From assembly GCF_008828755.2 (NCBI RefSeq), contig NZ_QBLM01000002.1:1-64000 (forward strand): DNA of 64,000 nucleotides, read 5' to 3'. Below are positions 53,821-62,444 of this stretch, one piece after another. This stretch comes from [Borrelia] turdi. Lineage in GTDB: Bacteria; Spirochaetota; Spirochaetia; Borreliales; Borreliaceae. Within the stretch, counting starts at the first letter, position 1, and each line of letters begins with the position of its first letter. The translations under genes were made by a program, and so were the position numbers. The notes beneath the pieces were generated by a model. That model made no database searches. It saw only the letters and a list, made by a program, of their open reading frames with translations, and had not been told where the DNA came from.

Positions 53821-54624
53821 TTATAAATCTTCAAATAGATCTCCGTTTTTGTCTTTTAAAATAGAATTTTCTTTTAGTATTTCTTTTAAAAATTCAATAA
53901 CTAATTTTGAATTAAGAGAAATTTTATAAATTTTAGACTCTTGAGCAAGTTTGTTTTTGACGGTTAAATTTGCAAGCATATAATTCCAATGACCATTTTG
54001 ATATGTTGTCTTAAAAGCATCTTTAAGTTCCTTACTCATTAATATTCCAAATGGGTATGCAGTAATATATCCTTTTTCTTGTGAATTTTCAACAACTAAA
54101 AAAGGATTTTTAAGCTTTAAGTTAGAACCAGCTGTTATAAATTTAATATCTTCAATCTCATATTCTTTATCTCCATTTTTAGTTGTTTCAAAGAGTATTA
54201 ATAGTGATGCTAGGCTACTATATTTATCGTCTATTTTTATAGGGGATAGTATATAAGAATACCCAAATTTGTTTTTAAATTCTGGTATTGCTTTTCCATA
54301 TTCATCTAGGATTGCCATTGTTTTTGTTTTTATCCAATTTACGTTGTGATTGCTATTTATGATTGGCAATTTTTTATTCAAAATTTTTCCTGATATTAAA
54401 TGTAATTTTCCATCGTTTAAAGGCAAATTTTCATCGTCTATTTTTTCGGTATTGCTGTCTTGTTGTGCAGATTGTGCTTTTTTTAAAAAAGGTAAATTTT
54501 CATCGCTTATTGGTTTTCCAATATTTCCGTCTTGTTGAACAGGTTGCGGTTTTTTAAAAAAAGCGCAAGCTAACATTAACATAAGTATCGCCATTAATTT
54601 TAAATGTTTAAATGCTCTAAACAT
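53821..54624 (-). CDS. S2-antigen-like lipoprotein
   Basis: 267 residues. MLMLACAFF gives a lipobox with Cys at residue 20. Just after it two repeats of 24 and 23 residues follow, both ending SDENLP or DDENLP. The C-terminal half (about 95-260) resembles the following exported gene. From memory, the B31 counterpart (BB0158) is annotated S2 antigen, a family otherwise found on plasmids; a surface role is inferred. A promoter lies 73-101 bases upstream. Confidence 0.75.
   Translation of the reverse strand: MFRAFKHLKLMAILMLMLACAFFKKPQPVQQDGNIGKPISDENLPFLKKAQSAQQDSNTEKIDDENLPLNDGKLHLISGKILNKKLPIINSNHNVNWIKTKTMAILDEYGKAIPEFKNKFGYSYILSPIKIDDKYSSLASLLILFETTKNGDKEYEIEDIKFITAGSNLKLKNPFLVVENSQEKGYITAYPFGILMSKELKDAFKTTYQNGHWNYMLANLTVKNKLAQESKIYKISLNSKLVIEFLKEILKENSILKDKNGDLFEDL
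54421..54561 (-). repeat. Tandem 24/23-residue repeat in the S2-like lipoprotein
   Basis: Residues 22-45 and 46-68 align as FFKKPQPVQQDGN...DENLP and FLKKAQSAQQDSN...DENLP. They form the flexible tether between the lipidated cysteine and the folded domain. Confidence 0.75.
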
Positions 54625-54696
54625 TGTATCTTCTTCCTTTGTACCATTTATGGTTTTTATTGAGTGGTAATTAAAATTATGCCACGCTAAACTCTA

Positions 54697-54725
54697 ATAG
54701 TATAGAATACTTATGTCAAAGTCAA
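54697..54725 (-). promoter_or_regulatory. Promoter of the S2-like gene pair
   Basis: Minus strand TTGACT (54720-54725) with TACTAT at 17 bases (54697-54702) or TATACT at 15 bases (54699-54704). A second TTGACA overlaps the first -35 (54714-54719). The whole element sits in the gap after the preceding gene, so the S2-like pair likely has its own transcript. Confidence 0.55.
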
Positions 54726-54755
54726 GTTATGTTTTAGCAGTTTTATTTTTAATTC

Positions 54756-55172
54756 TTACAATAAAGGTATTTCTGCTGCTAAGAAATGAATTATTCCTAT
54801 AATGATTGACATAATTCCAATTAACTGCTGATTGTTCTCAAGTATTGATTGGAATTTTCCATATTTGTTATTATTTTGAATCTCTGTAGGTAGCTTTTGT
54901 TTTAAAAACAAGATAAATCCAATTAAAAACAAACTTATAGCTGGAATCAAATTTCCAATTATTGGTAATTTGTAAGGCTTAATTATTTCAAAAGCACTAG
55001 TTATTAAAAATAATAATCCAAAAATGCTTTTTACCTTTTTGTTATCGTTTATTAAATTTACAAAATCTTCAAAAATTTTAAAAAATTTTATTTTTTCTAT
55101 TAACATTGGGAATGCAAGTATGATTCCCCCTAAGATGTTAAACAAAACAGACATAAAGTATATTTGCATCAT
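54756..55172 (-). CDS. Small membrane protein with about four segments
   Basis: 138 residues with hydrophobic segments near 5-25, 48-65, 72-90 and 115-135. Charged loops contain KIKFFKIFEDF and KQKLPTEIQNNNK. I do not recognise a family. ATGATG gives two possible starts (55172 and 55169). It follows the bitopic protein gene by 3 bases on the same strand. Confidence 0.62.
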   Translation of the reverse strand: MMQIYFMSVLFNILGGIILAFPMLIEKIKFFKIFEDFVNLINDNKKVKSIFGLLFLITSAFEIIKPYKLPIIGNLIPAISLFLIGFILFLKQKLPTEIQNNNKYGKFQSILENNQQLIGIMSIIIGIIHFLAAEIPLL

Positions 55173-55175
55173 ATT

Positions 55176-55604
55176 TTATCCTCTAGGTTTTATTCTTTTG
55201 TTATAAAAAATATTGTTATTATCATTGCTCTTTAGTATTATACTTAATAAGCTTTCATTTTGATAGATTATATTGGCATATGATGTAAAGTTTTTGCTGC
55301 TTATATAAAGCATATTGCTTTCTATCAATCTATTATCCAGATAAATATCTAGCTTAGCTTTTCCTAGGTTAGAGATTTTTTTTGTTTTTATGTTTATTTT
55401 TAGCAATAATTTGTTTTTTTCTTGTTTATAGCTTATTATCATTTTGATATTGTTTTTATTGTTTTTGTGATTTTGAATCTTTGGAATTAGTAAAATTTTA
55501 AAAAATAAAAGAATTATAACAAAGATTGTTCCAACAATGATATGTTTTTTCAATTTTTTTTGGTATTCAATTTCTAGTTGTTGATTGTAGTTAATCTTTT
55601 TCAT
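55176..55604 (-). CDS. Small bitopic membrane protein
   Basis: 142 residues with one membrane segment (about 22-45) after a basic N-terminus, then an exported domain of about 90 residues with strands (KLLLKINIKTKKIS, GKAKLDIYLDN, NMLYISSKNFTSYANI). No family recognised. Its end is 3 bases before the four-segment membrane protein; the propeller lipoprotein gene ends 31 bases upstream of its start. These three look like one operon. Confidence 0.6.
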   Translation of the reverse strand: MKKINYNQQLEIEYQKKLKKHIIVGTIFVIILLFFKILLIPKIQNHKNNKNNIKMIISYKQEKNKLLLKINIKTKKISNLGKAKLDIYLDNRLIESNMLYISSKNFTSYANIIYQNESLLSIILKSNDNNNIFYNKRIKPRG

Positions 55605-55635
55605 TATTTTTACAAATTTAACCTTTTTATGATTA

Positions 55636-56769
55636 TTATTTTAATAATGTATTTAAATTCCACCAGTAAACACTAACACCAGTTTTTCCGCCGTAAAGTA
55701 TGCTAAGTATTCCGTCTTTAGATAAACTCTCAGAGAGGAATGTTAAATTGGGGGGCTCAATTAAAGCTATTTGTTCTTTAATTGAGCCTTTGTTGTCTAA
55801 TTTCCATATTAAATTGTTAGATAAATTTTTCATGTTCGTAGATGCTATTATTTTATCTTTTTGTATTTTTATAATATTGATAAAGCTTTCTTGTTTATCA
55901 TCTAATAAGTTTTTAGGAAGAGCAATTTTACTTATTACTTCAAATTCTTTGTTTTTTTTTAAACTCATTTTATAGATATATTGATCTTTAATTTTAATTC
56001 CAAGATCGTTTATATTTTCATTGTCTCCAATGTTTTCATAGTAAGTGGTTTTTATATAAAGAATTTTTTTGTTAACTTCAAAAAAAACCTTGTCTATTGA
56101 AATGTTGTATTTTTTCTTTTGATTGTCTATTATTTTTAATAGGTTTTTATTGACGTAAATTTTATAAAGCGGAGAAAATTCTTTATTATAAGAATATATT
56201 ATATAGCCTTCGCTATATATTGATATTATTGCAATGTTGCCATTCTCATCAACGTTAACATCGTAAATTTGTGGAAATGGTGTGCCGTTTAAACCTTCTT
56301 GCCCTAAAATTTCTACAGTCGAGTTTTTATTTAATATTAGTATTCTCATAAAGTATGCAATATTTTCTTTTTGATTGAATGTTGATTTTTTATTATTTAG
56401 TTTATCTGCAACAATAATGTAATTTTTTAGTGGATATATTGCTTGAATCCCTTCAAAATCTATTTTTTTTATTTTTAAATCGGGATTTGTTTTAAATATT
56501 CCATTTTGATAAGTTTGTATTAGTTTTCCGTATGAGTTAAAAATCATCAATTTATTTGTTTTTATTTCTGCAATGTAAACCAGTCCATTATACGTTTTGA
56601 TATCAAATTTTGAATTTGTAAATCTGTTATCTAAGGGCATTATTGCACCAGGAAGTGTTCCAAATGGTATTTTAAATTGTTCTTCTCCTAGTTCATTTAA
56701 AGTTTTAGTATTACATGATATAATTGCAAAAAGCAAGCTTAATATAAAAGCTTTATAGTGTTTTTTCAT
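55636..56769 (-). CDS. Lipoprotein with a beta-propeller-like fold
   Basis: 377 residues. A leader of about 18 residues ends AIISC (lipobox-like). The rest consists of repeated strand groups like an NHL/beta-propeller: YNGLVYIAEIKTNKLMIFN, GIQAIYPLKNYIIVAD, VDENGNIAIISIYSEGYI and IYKMSLKKNKEF. No enzyme motif is seen; spirochaetes have lipoproteins of this sort of unknown role. There is no Shine-Dalgarno before the ATG; TATAAA and GATAAT lie 4 to 14 bases upstream. Divergent from secA. Confidence 0.7.
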   Translation of the reverse strand: MKKHYKAFILSLLFAIISCNTKTLNELGEEQFKIPFGTLPGAIMPLDNRFTNSKFDIKTYNGLVYIAEIKTNKLMIFNSYGKLIQTYQNGIFKTNPDLKIKKIDFEGIQAIYPLKNYIIVADKLNNKKSTFNQKENIAYFMRILILNKNSTVEILGQEGLNGTPFPQIYDVNVDENGNIAIISIYSEGYIIYSYNKEFSPLYKIYVNKNLLKIIDNQKKKYNISIDKVFFEVNKKILYIKTTYYENIGDNENINDLGIKIKDQYIYKMSLKKNKEFEVISKIALPKNLLDDKQESFINIIKIQKDKIIASTNMKNLSNNLIWKLDNKGSIKEQIALIEPPNLTFLSESLSKDGILSILYGGKTGVSVYWWNLNTLLK

Positions 56770-56837
56770 ATTTTTATATTATCATTTAAAATGAAAAATG
56801 ACTTTAAGTCAATTATTTAGGAGAATTAATACCTAGC

Positions 56838-59537
56838 ATGTTAAAAGCGGTACTTGAGGCAACTATTGGCTCAAAAAGTAAAAGAGATTTAAAAGATTAT
56901 CTTCCAACTTTAAGAAATATTAATAAGCTTGAGCGTTGGGCATTATCGTTAGCAGATGAAGATTTTTCAAAAGAGACACAAAAGTTTAAAGATGAATTAA
57001 AATCGGGCAATTCTTTAGAAGGTGTTTTAGAGCGAGCTTTTACTCTATCTAGAGAAGCTGCTAGAAGGCGTCTTAAAGAAAGGCCTTATGATGTGCAAAT
57101 CATTGCAGGTCTTGCTCTACATAAAGGTAAAATAATAGAGATGAAAACAGGAGAAGGAAAAACCCTCTCGTCAGTTCAAGCAGCTTATTTGAATAGTTTG
57201 ACAGGGGATGGGGTTATTATTGTTACTGTTAATGACTATCTTGCGGAGCGTGATTCTAATTGGATGAAACCAGTTTTTGATCTTTTAGGTGTTAGTGTAG
57301 GGGTTGTTTTATCTAATATGGATTATGAGTTAAGAAAAGCTCAATATGCCAAAGATATTACTTATGTTACAAATAATGAACTTGGATTTGACTACTTAAG
57401 AGATAATATGCGTTATGACTTGAATGAAAAATCTTTAAGAAAATTCAATTATTGTATTATTGATGAGATCGATTCTATTTTGATTGATGAGGCAAGAACC
57501 CCCTTGATTATTTCAGGGCCTACTGAGGGCAATACAAATGCTTATCTTGAGGTTAATTCTCTTGTCTCTTTTTTAAAAGAATGTTCCAAGGATTCTAAAA
57601 CAGGTGATTATCCTTTAGAAATAGATGATCTTGATGGTGATTATACTGTTGATGAAAAAGCCAAAAGAATTTCTTTTACTGCTAAAGGGCTTAATAATCT
57701 TGAACAGCTTTTAGTTTCTAAAGGCATTATTAATGGATCTATGTATACCGATTCAAATTTTAATTATGTTCATTATATGACTCAAGCCTTGAAAGCGCAT
57801 TTGCTTTTTTTAAAAAATAGAGAATATATTGTTGGCGATTCTGGAGTTGAAATTGTAGATGAATTTACTGGTCGAGTTTTAACAGGACGAAGATATTCTG
57901 ATGGACTTCATCAAGCTATTGAGGCTAAAGAAGGAGTTAGAGTTGCTAATGAAAATAAGACCATGGCAACCATTACTTTTCAAAATTTATTTAGAATGTT
58001 TGATAAAATTTCTGGTATGACAGGTACAGCTGATACAGAGGCTAAGGAATTTCATAAAATATATAATCTTGATGTAGTTGTAGTTCCAACAAATAGATTG
58101 TTGGCGCGAATAGATGAGGATGATACTATTTATTATACCGAAGAATTTAAGTTTAATGCGATTACAGATGAGGTTTATAAGACTTACAAGAAAGGGCAGC
58201 CAGTTCTAGTTGGGACTGTTTCTATTGAAAAATCTGAGATTTTATCAGCTATGTTTAAAAATAGAGGGATTAAGCATGAAGTTCTTAATGCAAAAAATCA
58301 TTCTAGAGAAGCATTTATTATTGCTGAAGCTGGAGCAAAGCATGCAGTTACAATAGCAACAAATATGGCTGGTCGTGGTACAGATATTAAACTTGGGGGT
58401 AATATTGAACACAGGGTTAGAAAAAAAATTGGAACTAATGTAAGCCTTGAAGAATTTCAAGAGGCTGTTAAAAATGAAAGAGAAAATTATTTAAAAGACT
58501 ATAATGAAGTTAAAAGTCTTGGTGGGCTTTATGTTATTGGTAGCGAGCGTCACGAATCAAGGCGAATAGATAACCAGCTTCGTGGGCGTAGCGGAAGACA
58601 AGGTGATCCTGGGCGTTCAAGATTTTATGTGTCGCTTGAGGACGATTTAATGCGTCTTTTTGCCGGAGACAACCTAAGATCATTAATGGGTAAGCTTGGA
58701 ATGGCAACAGGAGAGCCTATTACACATTCTCTTTTAACCAAATCTTTGATTAATGCCCAAAAAAGAGTAGAAGACAGGAATTTTGAGATTAGAAAGCATT
58801 TGTTAGAGTATGATGATGTTATTACAAAGCAGAGAGATTTTATTTATGCTCAGAGAAATTCTATTCTTGAAGACGCAGCTATTAAGGATCGTATTCTTAT
58901 TGCCTTAGAAGAATATCTTAGTTTTTTGCTTGAGGGAACAAAAAGTAACACAGTTTCAAATGTTTTTTTAAATGAAGTAAATTTAATTTTTGCCTATATG
59001 CTTGAGAGTCTTGGTTCTATTGAAAATATTAATTCTCTTGATTTAAAGGCTAAGTTAATGCAAATAGCAAAGACAAATTTAGATGAGAAGGAAAATTCGA
59101 TAGGTAAGGATCTTTTTAATGGATTTTTAAGGTATGAATATTTAAAAAATATTGATTTTAAATTTCAAGAGCATCTTGCAAATTTAGACTCTTTAAGAGA
59201 AGCTGTTTATCTAAGGTCTTATGCTAATAAAAATCCAATTACAGAGTACAAAGAAGAGGGGTTTTTAATATTTAGCGAACTTATTAAAGATATTAAAGTT
59301 TCTACCATAAGGCGCGTTCTTCAGTTAAAATTAGATAGTAATTCTTCCGATTTTAGGTCACTAAAGAAGTCTAAAAATGTTAATTCAATTCATAAAGAAC
59401 TTTCAGGAATTTTTATTAATGAGAATAAAAGCATTTCTAATGTTCAAGTGGTTAGAAGTTCTCCTAAAATAGGCAGAAATGAATCTTGTTATTGTGGAAG
59501 TGGGAAGAAATATAAAAATTGTCATGGTAAAAGTTAG
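56838..59537 (+). CDS. secA: Preprotein translocase ATPase SecA
   Basis: 899 residues, full length. Walker A is EMKTGEGKTLSS (near 102-113), Walker B is IIDEIDSILIDEART, helicase motif ATNMAGRGTDIKLGG and the arginine-rich LRGRSGRQGDPG follow, and the C-terminus carries the zinc motif CYCGSGKKYKNCHG. It drives protein export through SecYEG. AGGAG lies 14 bases before the ATG at 56838, longer than usual. sodA follows after 14 bases, so superoxide dismutase is probably co-transcribed. Confidence 0.96.
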   Translation: MLKAVLEATIGSKSKRDLKDYLPTLRNINKLERWALSLADEDFSKETQKFKDELKSGNSLEGVLERAFTLSREAARRRLKERPYDVQIIAGLALHKGKIIEMKTGEGKTLSSVQAAYLNSLTGDGVIIVTVNDYLAERDSNWMKPVFDLLGVSVGVVLSNMDYELRKAQYAKDITYVTNNELGFDYLRDNMRYDLNEKSLRKFNYCIIDEIDSILIDEARTPLIISGPTEGNTNAYLEVNSLVSFLKECSKDSKTGDYPLEIDDLDGDYTVDEKAKRISFTAKGLNNLEQLLVSKGIINGSMYTDSNFNYVHYMTQALKAHLLFLKNREYIVGDSGVEIVDEFTGRVLTGRRYSDGLHQAIEAKEGVRVANENKTMATITFQNLFRMFDKISGMTGTADTEAKEFHKIYNLDVVVVPTNRLLARIDEDDTIYYTEEFKFNAITDEVYKTYKKGQPVLVGTVSIEKSEILSAMFKNRGIKHEVLNAKNHSREAFIIAEAGAKHAVTIATNMAGRGTDIKLGGNIEHRVRKKIGTNVSLEEFQEAVKNERENYLKDYNEVKSLGGLYVIGSERHESRRIDNQLRGRSGRQGDPGRSRFYVSLEDDLMRLFAGDNLRSLMGKLGMATGEPITHSLLTKSLINAQKRVEDRNFEIRKHLLEYDDVITKQRDFIYAQRNSILEDAAIKDRILIALEEYLSFLLEGTKSNTVSNVFLNEVNLIFAYMLESLGSIENINSLDLKAKLMQIAKTNLDEKENSIGKDLFNGFLRYEYLKNIDFKFQEHLANLDSLREAVYLRSYANKNPITEYKEEGFLIFSELIKDIKVSTIRRVLQLKLDSNSSDFRSLKKSKNVNSIHKELSGIFINENKSISNVQVVRSSPKIGRNESCYCGSGKKYKNCHGKS

Positions 59538-59551
59538 AATAGGAGGTTTTT

Positions 59552-60163
59552 ATGTTTAAACTACCAGAACTTGGTTATAATTATGATGCTGTTGAGCCTT
59601 ATATTGATGCTAAAACTATGGAAATTCATCATAGTAAGCATCATAATGGTTTTGTGATGAATTTGAATTCTATTTTTGAAAAAATGGGGAAAAGTCATTT
59701 AAAAGATGTGTCAAGCATATTAAAAAATATTCAGGATTTTCCAGATGAATTTCAAACTTTAATAAGAAATAATGCTGGGGGTTATTCAAACCATACTTTA
59801 TATTTTAGAACTTTAAAACCAGGAAACAAGAGTAATCTTTTGGAAAATTTTAAAAATGATGTCAATATAGCTTTTGGAAGCCTAGACGTTCTTAAAGCTA
59901 ACTTAAAAGATGCTGCAATGAAAGTTTTTGGAAGTGGTTGGGCATGGTTAGTATTATGTCCTGATAGTAAGCTTAAAGTCATTTCAATGCCTAATCAGGA
60001 TAGCCCTTTAATGAAGTCTTATAAACCAATTTTAGGCATTGATGTTTGGGAGCATGCCTATTATCTTAAATATCAAAATAGAAGAATTGAATATGTTGAT
60101 GCATTTTTAAAGGCTTTAAATTGGGAAGAAGTTTCAAAAATTTACAATGAAGCTAATAATTAG
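59552..60163 (+). CDS. sodA: Superoxide dismutase (Mn/Fe family)
   Basis: 203 residues. The four metal ligands are in place: EIHHSKHH (near 25-32), [10 protein letters not shown] (near 75), and [15 protein letters not shown] (Asp and His near 163-167). Lyme borreliae have little iron, and their single SOD has been reported to use manganese; sequence alone cannot tell metal choice. AGGAGG lies 7 bases before the ATG. A hairpin overlaps the stop codon. Confidence 0.95.
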   Translation: MFKLPELGYNYDAVEPYIDAKTMEIHHSKHHNGFVMNLNSIFEKMGKSHLKDVSSILKNIQDFPDEFQTLIRNNAGGYSNHTLYFRTLKPGNKSNLLENFKNDVNIAFGSLDVLKANLKDAAMKVFGSGWAWLVLCPDSKLKVISMPNQDSPLMKSYKPILGIDVWEHAYYLKYQNRRIEYVDAFLKALNWEEVSKIYNEANN

Positions 60164-60174
60164 CTTTTATTTTA
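60150..60174 (+). terminator. Candidate terminator of secA-sodA
   Basis: AAGCTAA, loop TAA, TTAGCTT (60150-60166) followed by TTATTTT. The stem includes the last codons and the TAG stop of sodA. A second TAGCTTT/AAAGCTA pair (60161-60167 and 60198-60204) could serve the convergent nagB. Confidence 0.5.
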
Positions 60175-60231
60175 TAAAGATAAAAATTTTTAATTTTAAA
60201 GCTAGTATTTTATTCTAAAATGTTAAGTAAT

Positions 60232-61038
60232 TTATCTTAAATCATTATTAAAGTTTTCTCTTTCTATGTCGTTAAAGTATTCTACTGTTCCAACTTTTAA
60301 TTCATAAGTTGCATTTTTATCAGATACTATGATTGCATTTTTATGTAATTGAAGTGCACTAATTGTCCACATATGATTAACGCCTTTTTCAATAGCATGC
60401 TTTAATGCTCTTGCTTTATTGTGTCCGTTTACTATTATTAAAATTTCTTGTGAATCCATAATTGTTCCAACCCCAACAGTTAGAGCGCTTTTGGGAACTT
60501 TATTCGGATTGTCTTCAAAAAATCTTGAATTAGCAATGATTGTATTTTGAGTTAAAGTTTTGATTCTTGTTCTTGATGTCAAGGAAGAGCCTGGTTCGTT
60601 AAAAGCAATGTGACCATCAGGGCCTATTCCACCTACAAAAAGCATTATTCCCCCAAAAGATTTGATTTTTTTTTCATATTCCTCACATTCTTTTTTAAGA
60701 TTTAAAGCATTTCCATTTAGTATATTTATGTTTTCTTTTTTAATATCAATGTGAGAAAAAAAATTTTTCCACATAAATGAATGGTAGCTTTCAGGATGGC
60801 TTTTTTCAATTCCTATGTATTCATCCATGTTAAAAGTTATGACATTTTGAAATGAAATTTGTTTATTTTTATTTAATTCAATTAAATTCTTGTACATACC
60901 GATTGGAGAGCTTCCTGTTGGAAGTCCAAGGATAAATGGCTTTTCTTTTGTTGGAGAAAATTCTTTAATTTTTTGTGCTACGTGATTGGCTGCCCACCTT
61001 GATATGTCTTCGTACGTAGGTCTGATTATTAATCTCAT
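60232..61038 (-). CDS. nagB: Glucosamine-6-phosphate deaminase
   Basis: 268 residues, the usual size. [18 protein letters not shown] (near 37), NMDEYIGI (near 71) with catalytic Asp, and [19 protein letters not shown] (near 134-152) with the catalytic His are all present. It turns glucosamine 6-phosphate into fructose 6-phosphate and ammonia, feeding chitobiose or wall-derived sugars into glycolysis. AAGGAG precedes the ATG. It follows nagA by 26 bases. Confidence 0.95.
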   Translation of the reverse strand: MRLIIRPTYEDISRWAANHVAQKIKEFSPTKEKPFILGLPTGSSPIGMYKNLIELNKNKQISFQNVITFNMDEYIGIEKSHPESYHSFMWKNFFSHIDIKKENINILNGNALNLKKECEEYEKKIKSFGGIMLFVGGIGPDGHIAFNEPGSSLTSRTRIKTLTQNTIIANSRFFEDNPNKVPKSALTVGVGTIMDSQEILIIVNGHNKARALKHAIEKGVNHMWTISALQLHKNAIIVSDKNATYELKVGTVEYFNDIERENFNNDLR

Positions 61039-61064
61039 TGCGATCTCCTTAAAATGGGTTAAAG

Positions 61065-62270
61065 TTAAAGATTGTTAAAAATTATTTTAGATTCTATCAT
61101 TGTTAACTTTAGATTAAAATCTTTATCCAAGACATTTATGTTTGCATCATATCCATGGCATATTAACCCTTTTTTATCAATATTAAGAATTCTTGTTGGA
61201 TTGTAGGAACTTGCTTGAACGGCATCGCTTAAACTGTAGCCGAATTCTACTAAATTCTTAAGCCCTTGTATCATTGTAAGTGTTGATCCAGCTATGGTGT
61301 TGCTTTTTACACTATGGAATAATCCATCTTCTGCAATATAAACTTCATCTCCGTTTGCAATTAATTTTCCAGAAGTTTGAAAATTTGGAGTAAGTCCGTC
61401 AGTTACAAGGACTATTTTACTTATATCTTTAAGCTTTCTCAGCATTAAGACTAATTTTGGGTGTATATGATGACCATCTGCAATAATTTCACAAGAAACA
61501 TCACCATGTATTAATACTGCCCCAATTGCATTTGGATTTCTGTGGTCAAGTTTTGACATTGCGTTGAAAAAATGGGTTGTGTGAAGTATTCCGACTTGAA
61601 ATCCTTCTATCATATTTTCATATTTTGCGTTTGTGTGTCCTGCTTGAAGGTTTATATTGTTTTCAAGGCAAAACATTGCAAGTTCTCTCATTCCTTTAAG
61701 TTCAGGGGCAACGGTCATTGTGCTTATATTTGTTTTTTTTTTACCGTTTGAGCCTGTAAATACCCCACCAGCTGCATCTATTAGTTTTTTCATAACTTCA
61801 ATGCTAGGCTCGTGAAGATAGGAGACAGGGTGCGCTCCTCTTTTTTCAGGGGAGAAAAATGGCCCTTCAAGATGAAGTCCTAAAATTTTAGCTCCCTTTT
61901 CTTTACCAATTGCTGCTGTGCAAGCTTTTATTGTTTGAATCATTTCATCTATTGGTCTTGGATAAAGAGTTGGTAAAAATCCTACTACGCCGTATTGTGC
62001 TAAATACTCTGACATTTTAAGTATTGATTCTGTTGAACACTTGTCTGTCCCATGACCGTGAAATCCATGAATATGGCTGTCGTAAAGTCCAGGAGTTATA
62101 TAATTGCCTTTTGTGTCAATCATTTGGTATTCTTTGAGATCCATTTTTTTAAGCCTATCAGATGTTACAATATCAAAAATTTTGTTGTCCTTAATTAGGA
62201 CTGCTGAATTATCTAGTTTGTCGTTTCCAGTTAAAACGGATTTTGAGTTGAATAAGCAAAAACTTGGCAT
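61065..62270 (-). CDS. nagA: N-acetylglucosamine-6-phosphate deacetylase
   Basis: 401 residues from the ATG at 62270. An ATG two codons earlier is only 1 base from AAAGGAG, while the chosen one is 7 bases away. The metal-site motifs [34 protein letters not shown] and VTDGL match NagA. It supplies glucosamine 6-phosphate to NagB. Upstream lies a promoter shared by the nagA-nagB operon. Confidence 0.95.
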   Translation of the reverse strand: MPSFCLFNSKSVLTGNDKLDNSAVLIKDNKIFDIVTSDRLKKMDLKEYQMIDTKGNYITPGLYDSHIHGFHGHGTDKCSTESILKMSEYLAQYGVVGFLPTLYPRPIDEMIQTIKACTAAIGKEKGAKILGLHLEGPFFSPEKRGAHPVSYLHEPSIEVMKKLIDAAGGVFTGSNGKKKTNISTMTVAPELKGMRELAMFCLENNINLQAGHTNAKYENMIEGFQVGILHTTHFFNAMSKLDHRNPNAIGAVLIHGDVSCEIIADGHHIHPKLVLMLRKLKDISKIVLVTDGLTPNFQTSGKLIANGDEVYIAEDGLFHSVKSNTIAGSTLTMIQGLKNLVEFGYSLSDAVQASSYNPTRILNIDKKGLICHGYDANINVLDKDFNLKLTMIESKIIFNNL

Positions 62271-62290
62271 TTTCATGCTCCTTTTAATTT

Positions 62291-62319
62291 ATTTTACTAT
62301 AAAAATTGATCTTTTTTAA
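62291..62319 (-). promoter_or_regulatory. Promoter of nagA-nagB
   Basis: Minus strand TTAAAA (62314-62319), 17-base spacer, TAAAAT (62291-62296), about 20 bases before the nagA start. AT-rich surroundings lower the certainty. Confidence 0.4.
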
Positions 62320-62418
62320 AGTTTTTGCCTATTTATATTTTTTTATTTTAAAGCCTTTGGATGTTTAAAAGTTTATGTTTTAAAATTTATTATATTTTAT
62401 TTTCAATTTTATTAATGA

Positions 62419-62424
62419 TATAAT
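62419..62424 (+). promoter_or_regulatory. -10 box of fliD
   Basis: A perfect TATAAT 20 bases before the fliD ATG. The -35 region is weak (TTTTAT). The message would have a leader of about 14 bases that holds GGAGGG. Confidence 0.5.
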
Positions 62425-62444
62425 ACACTTTGGAGGGCGTTATT

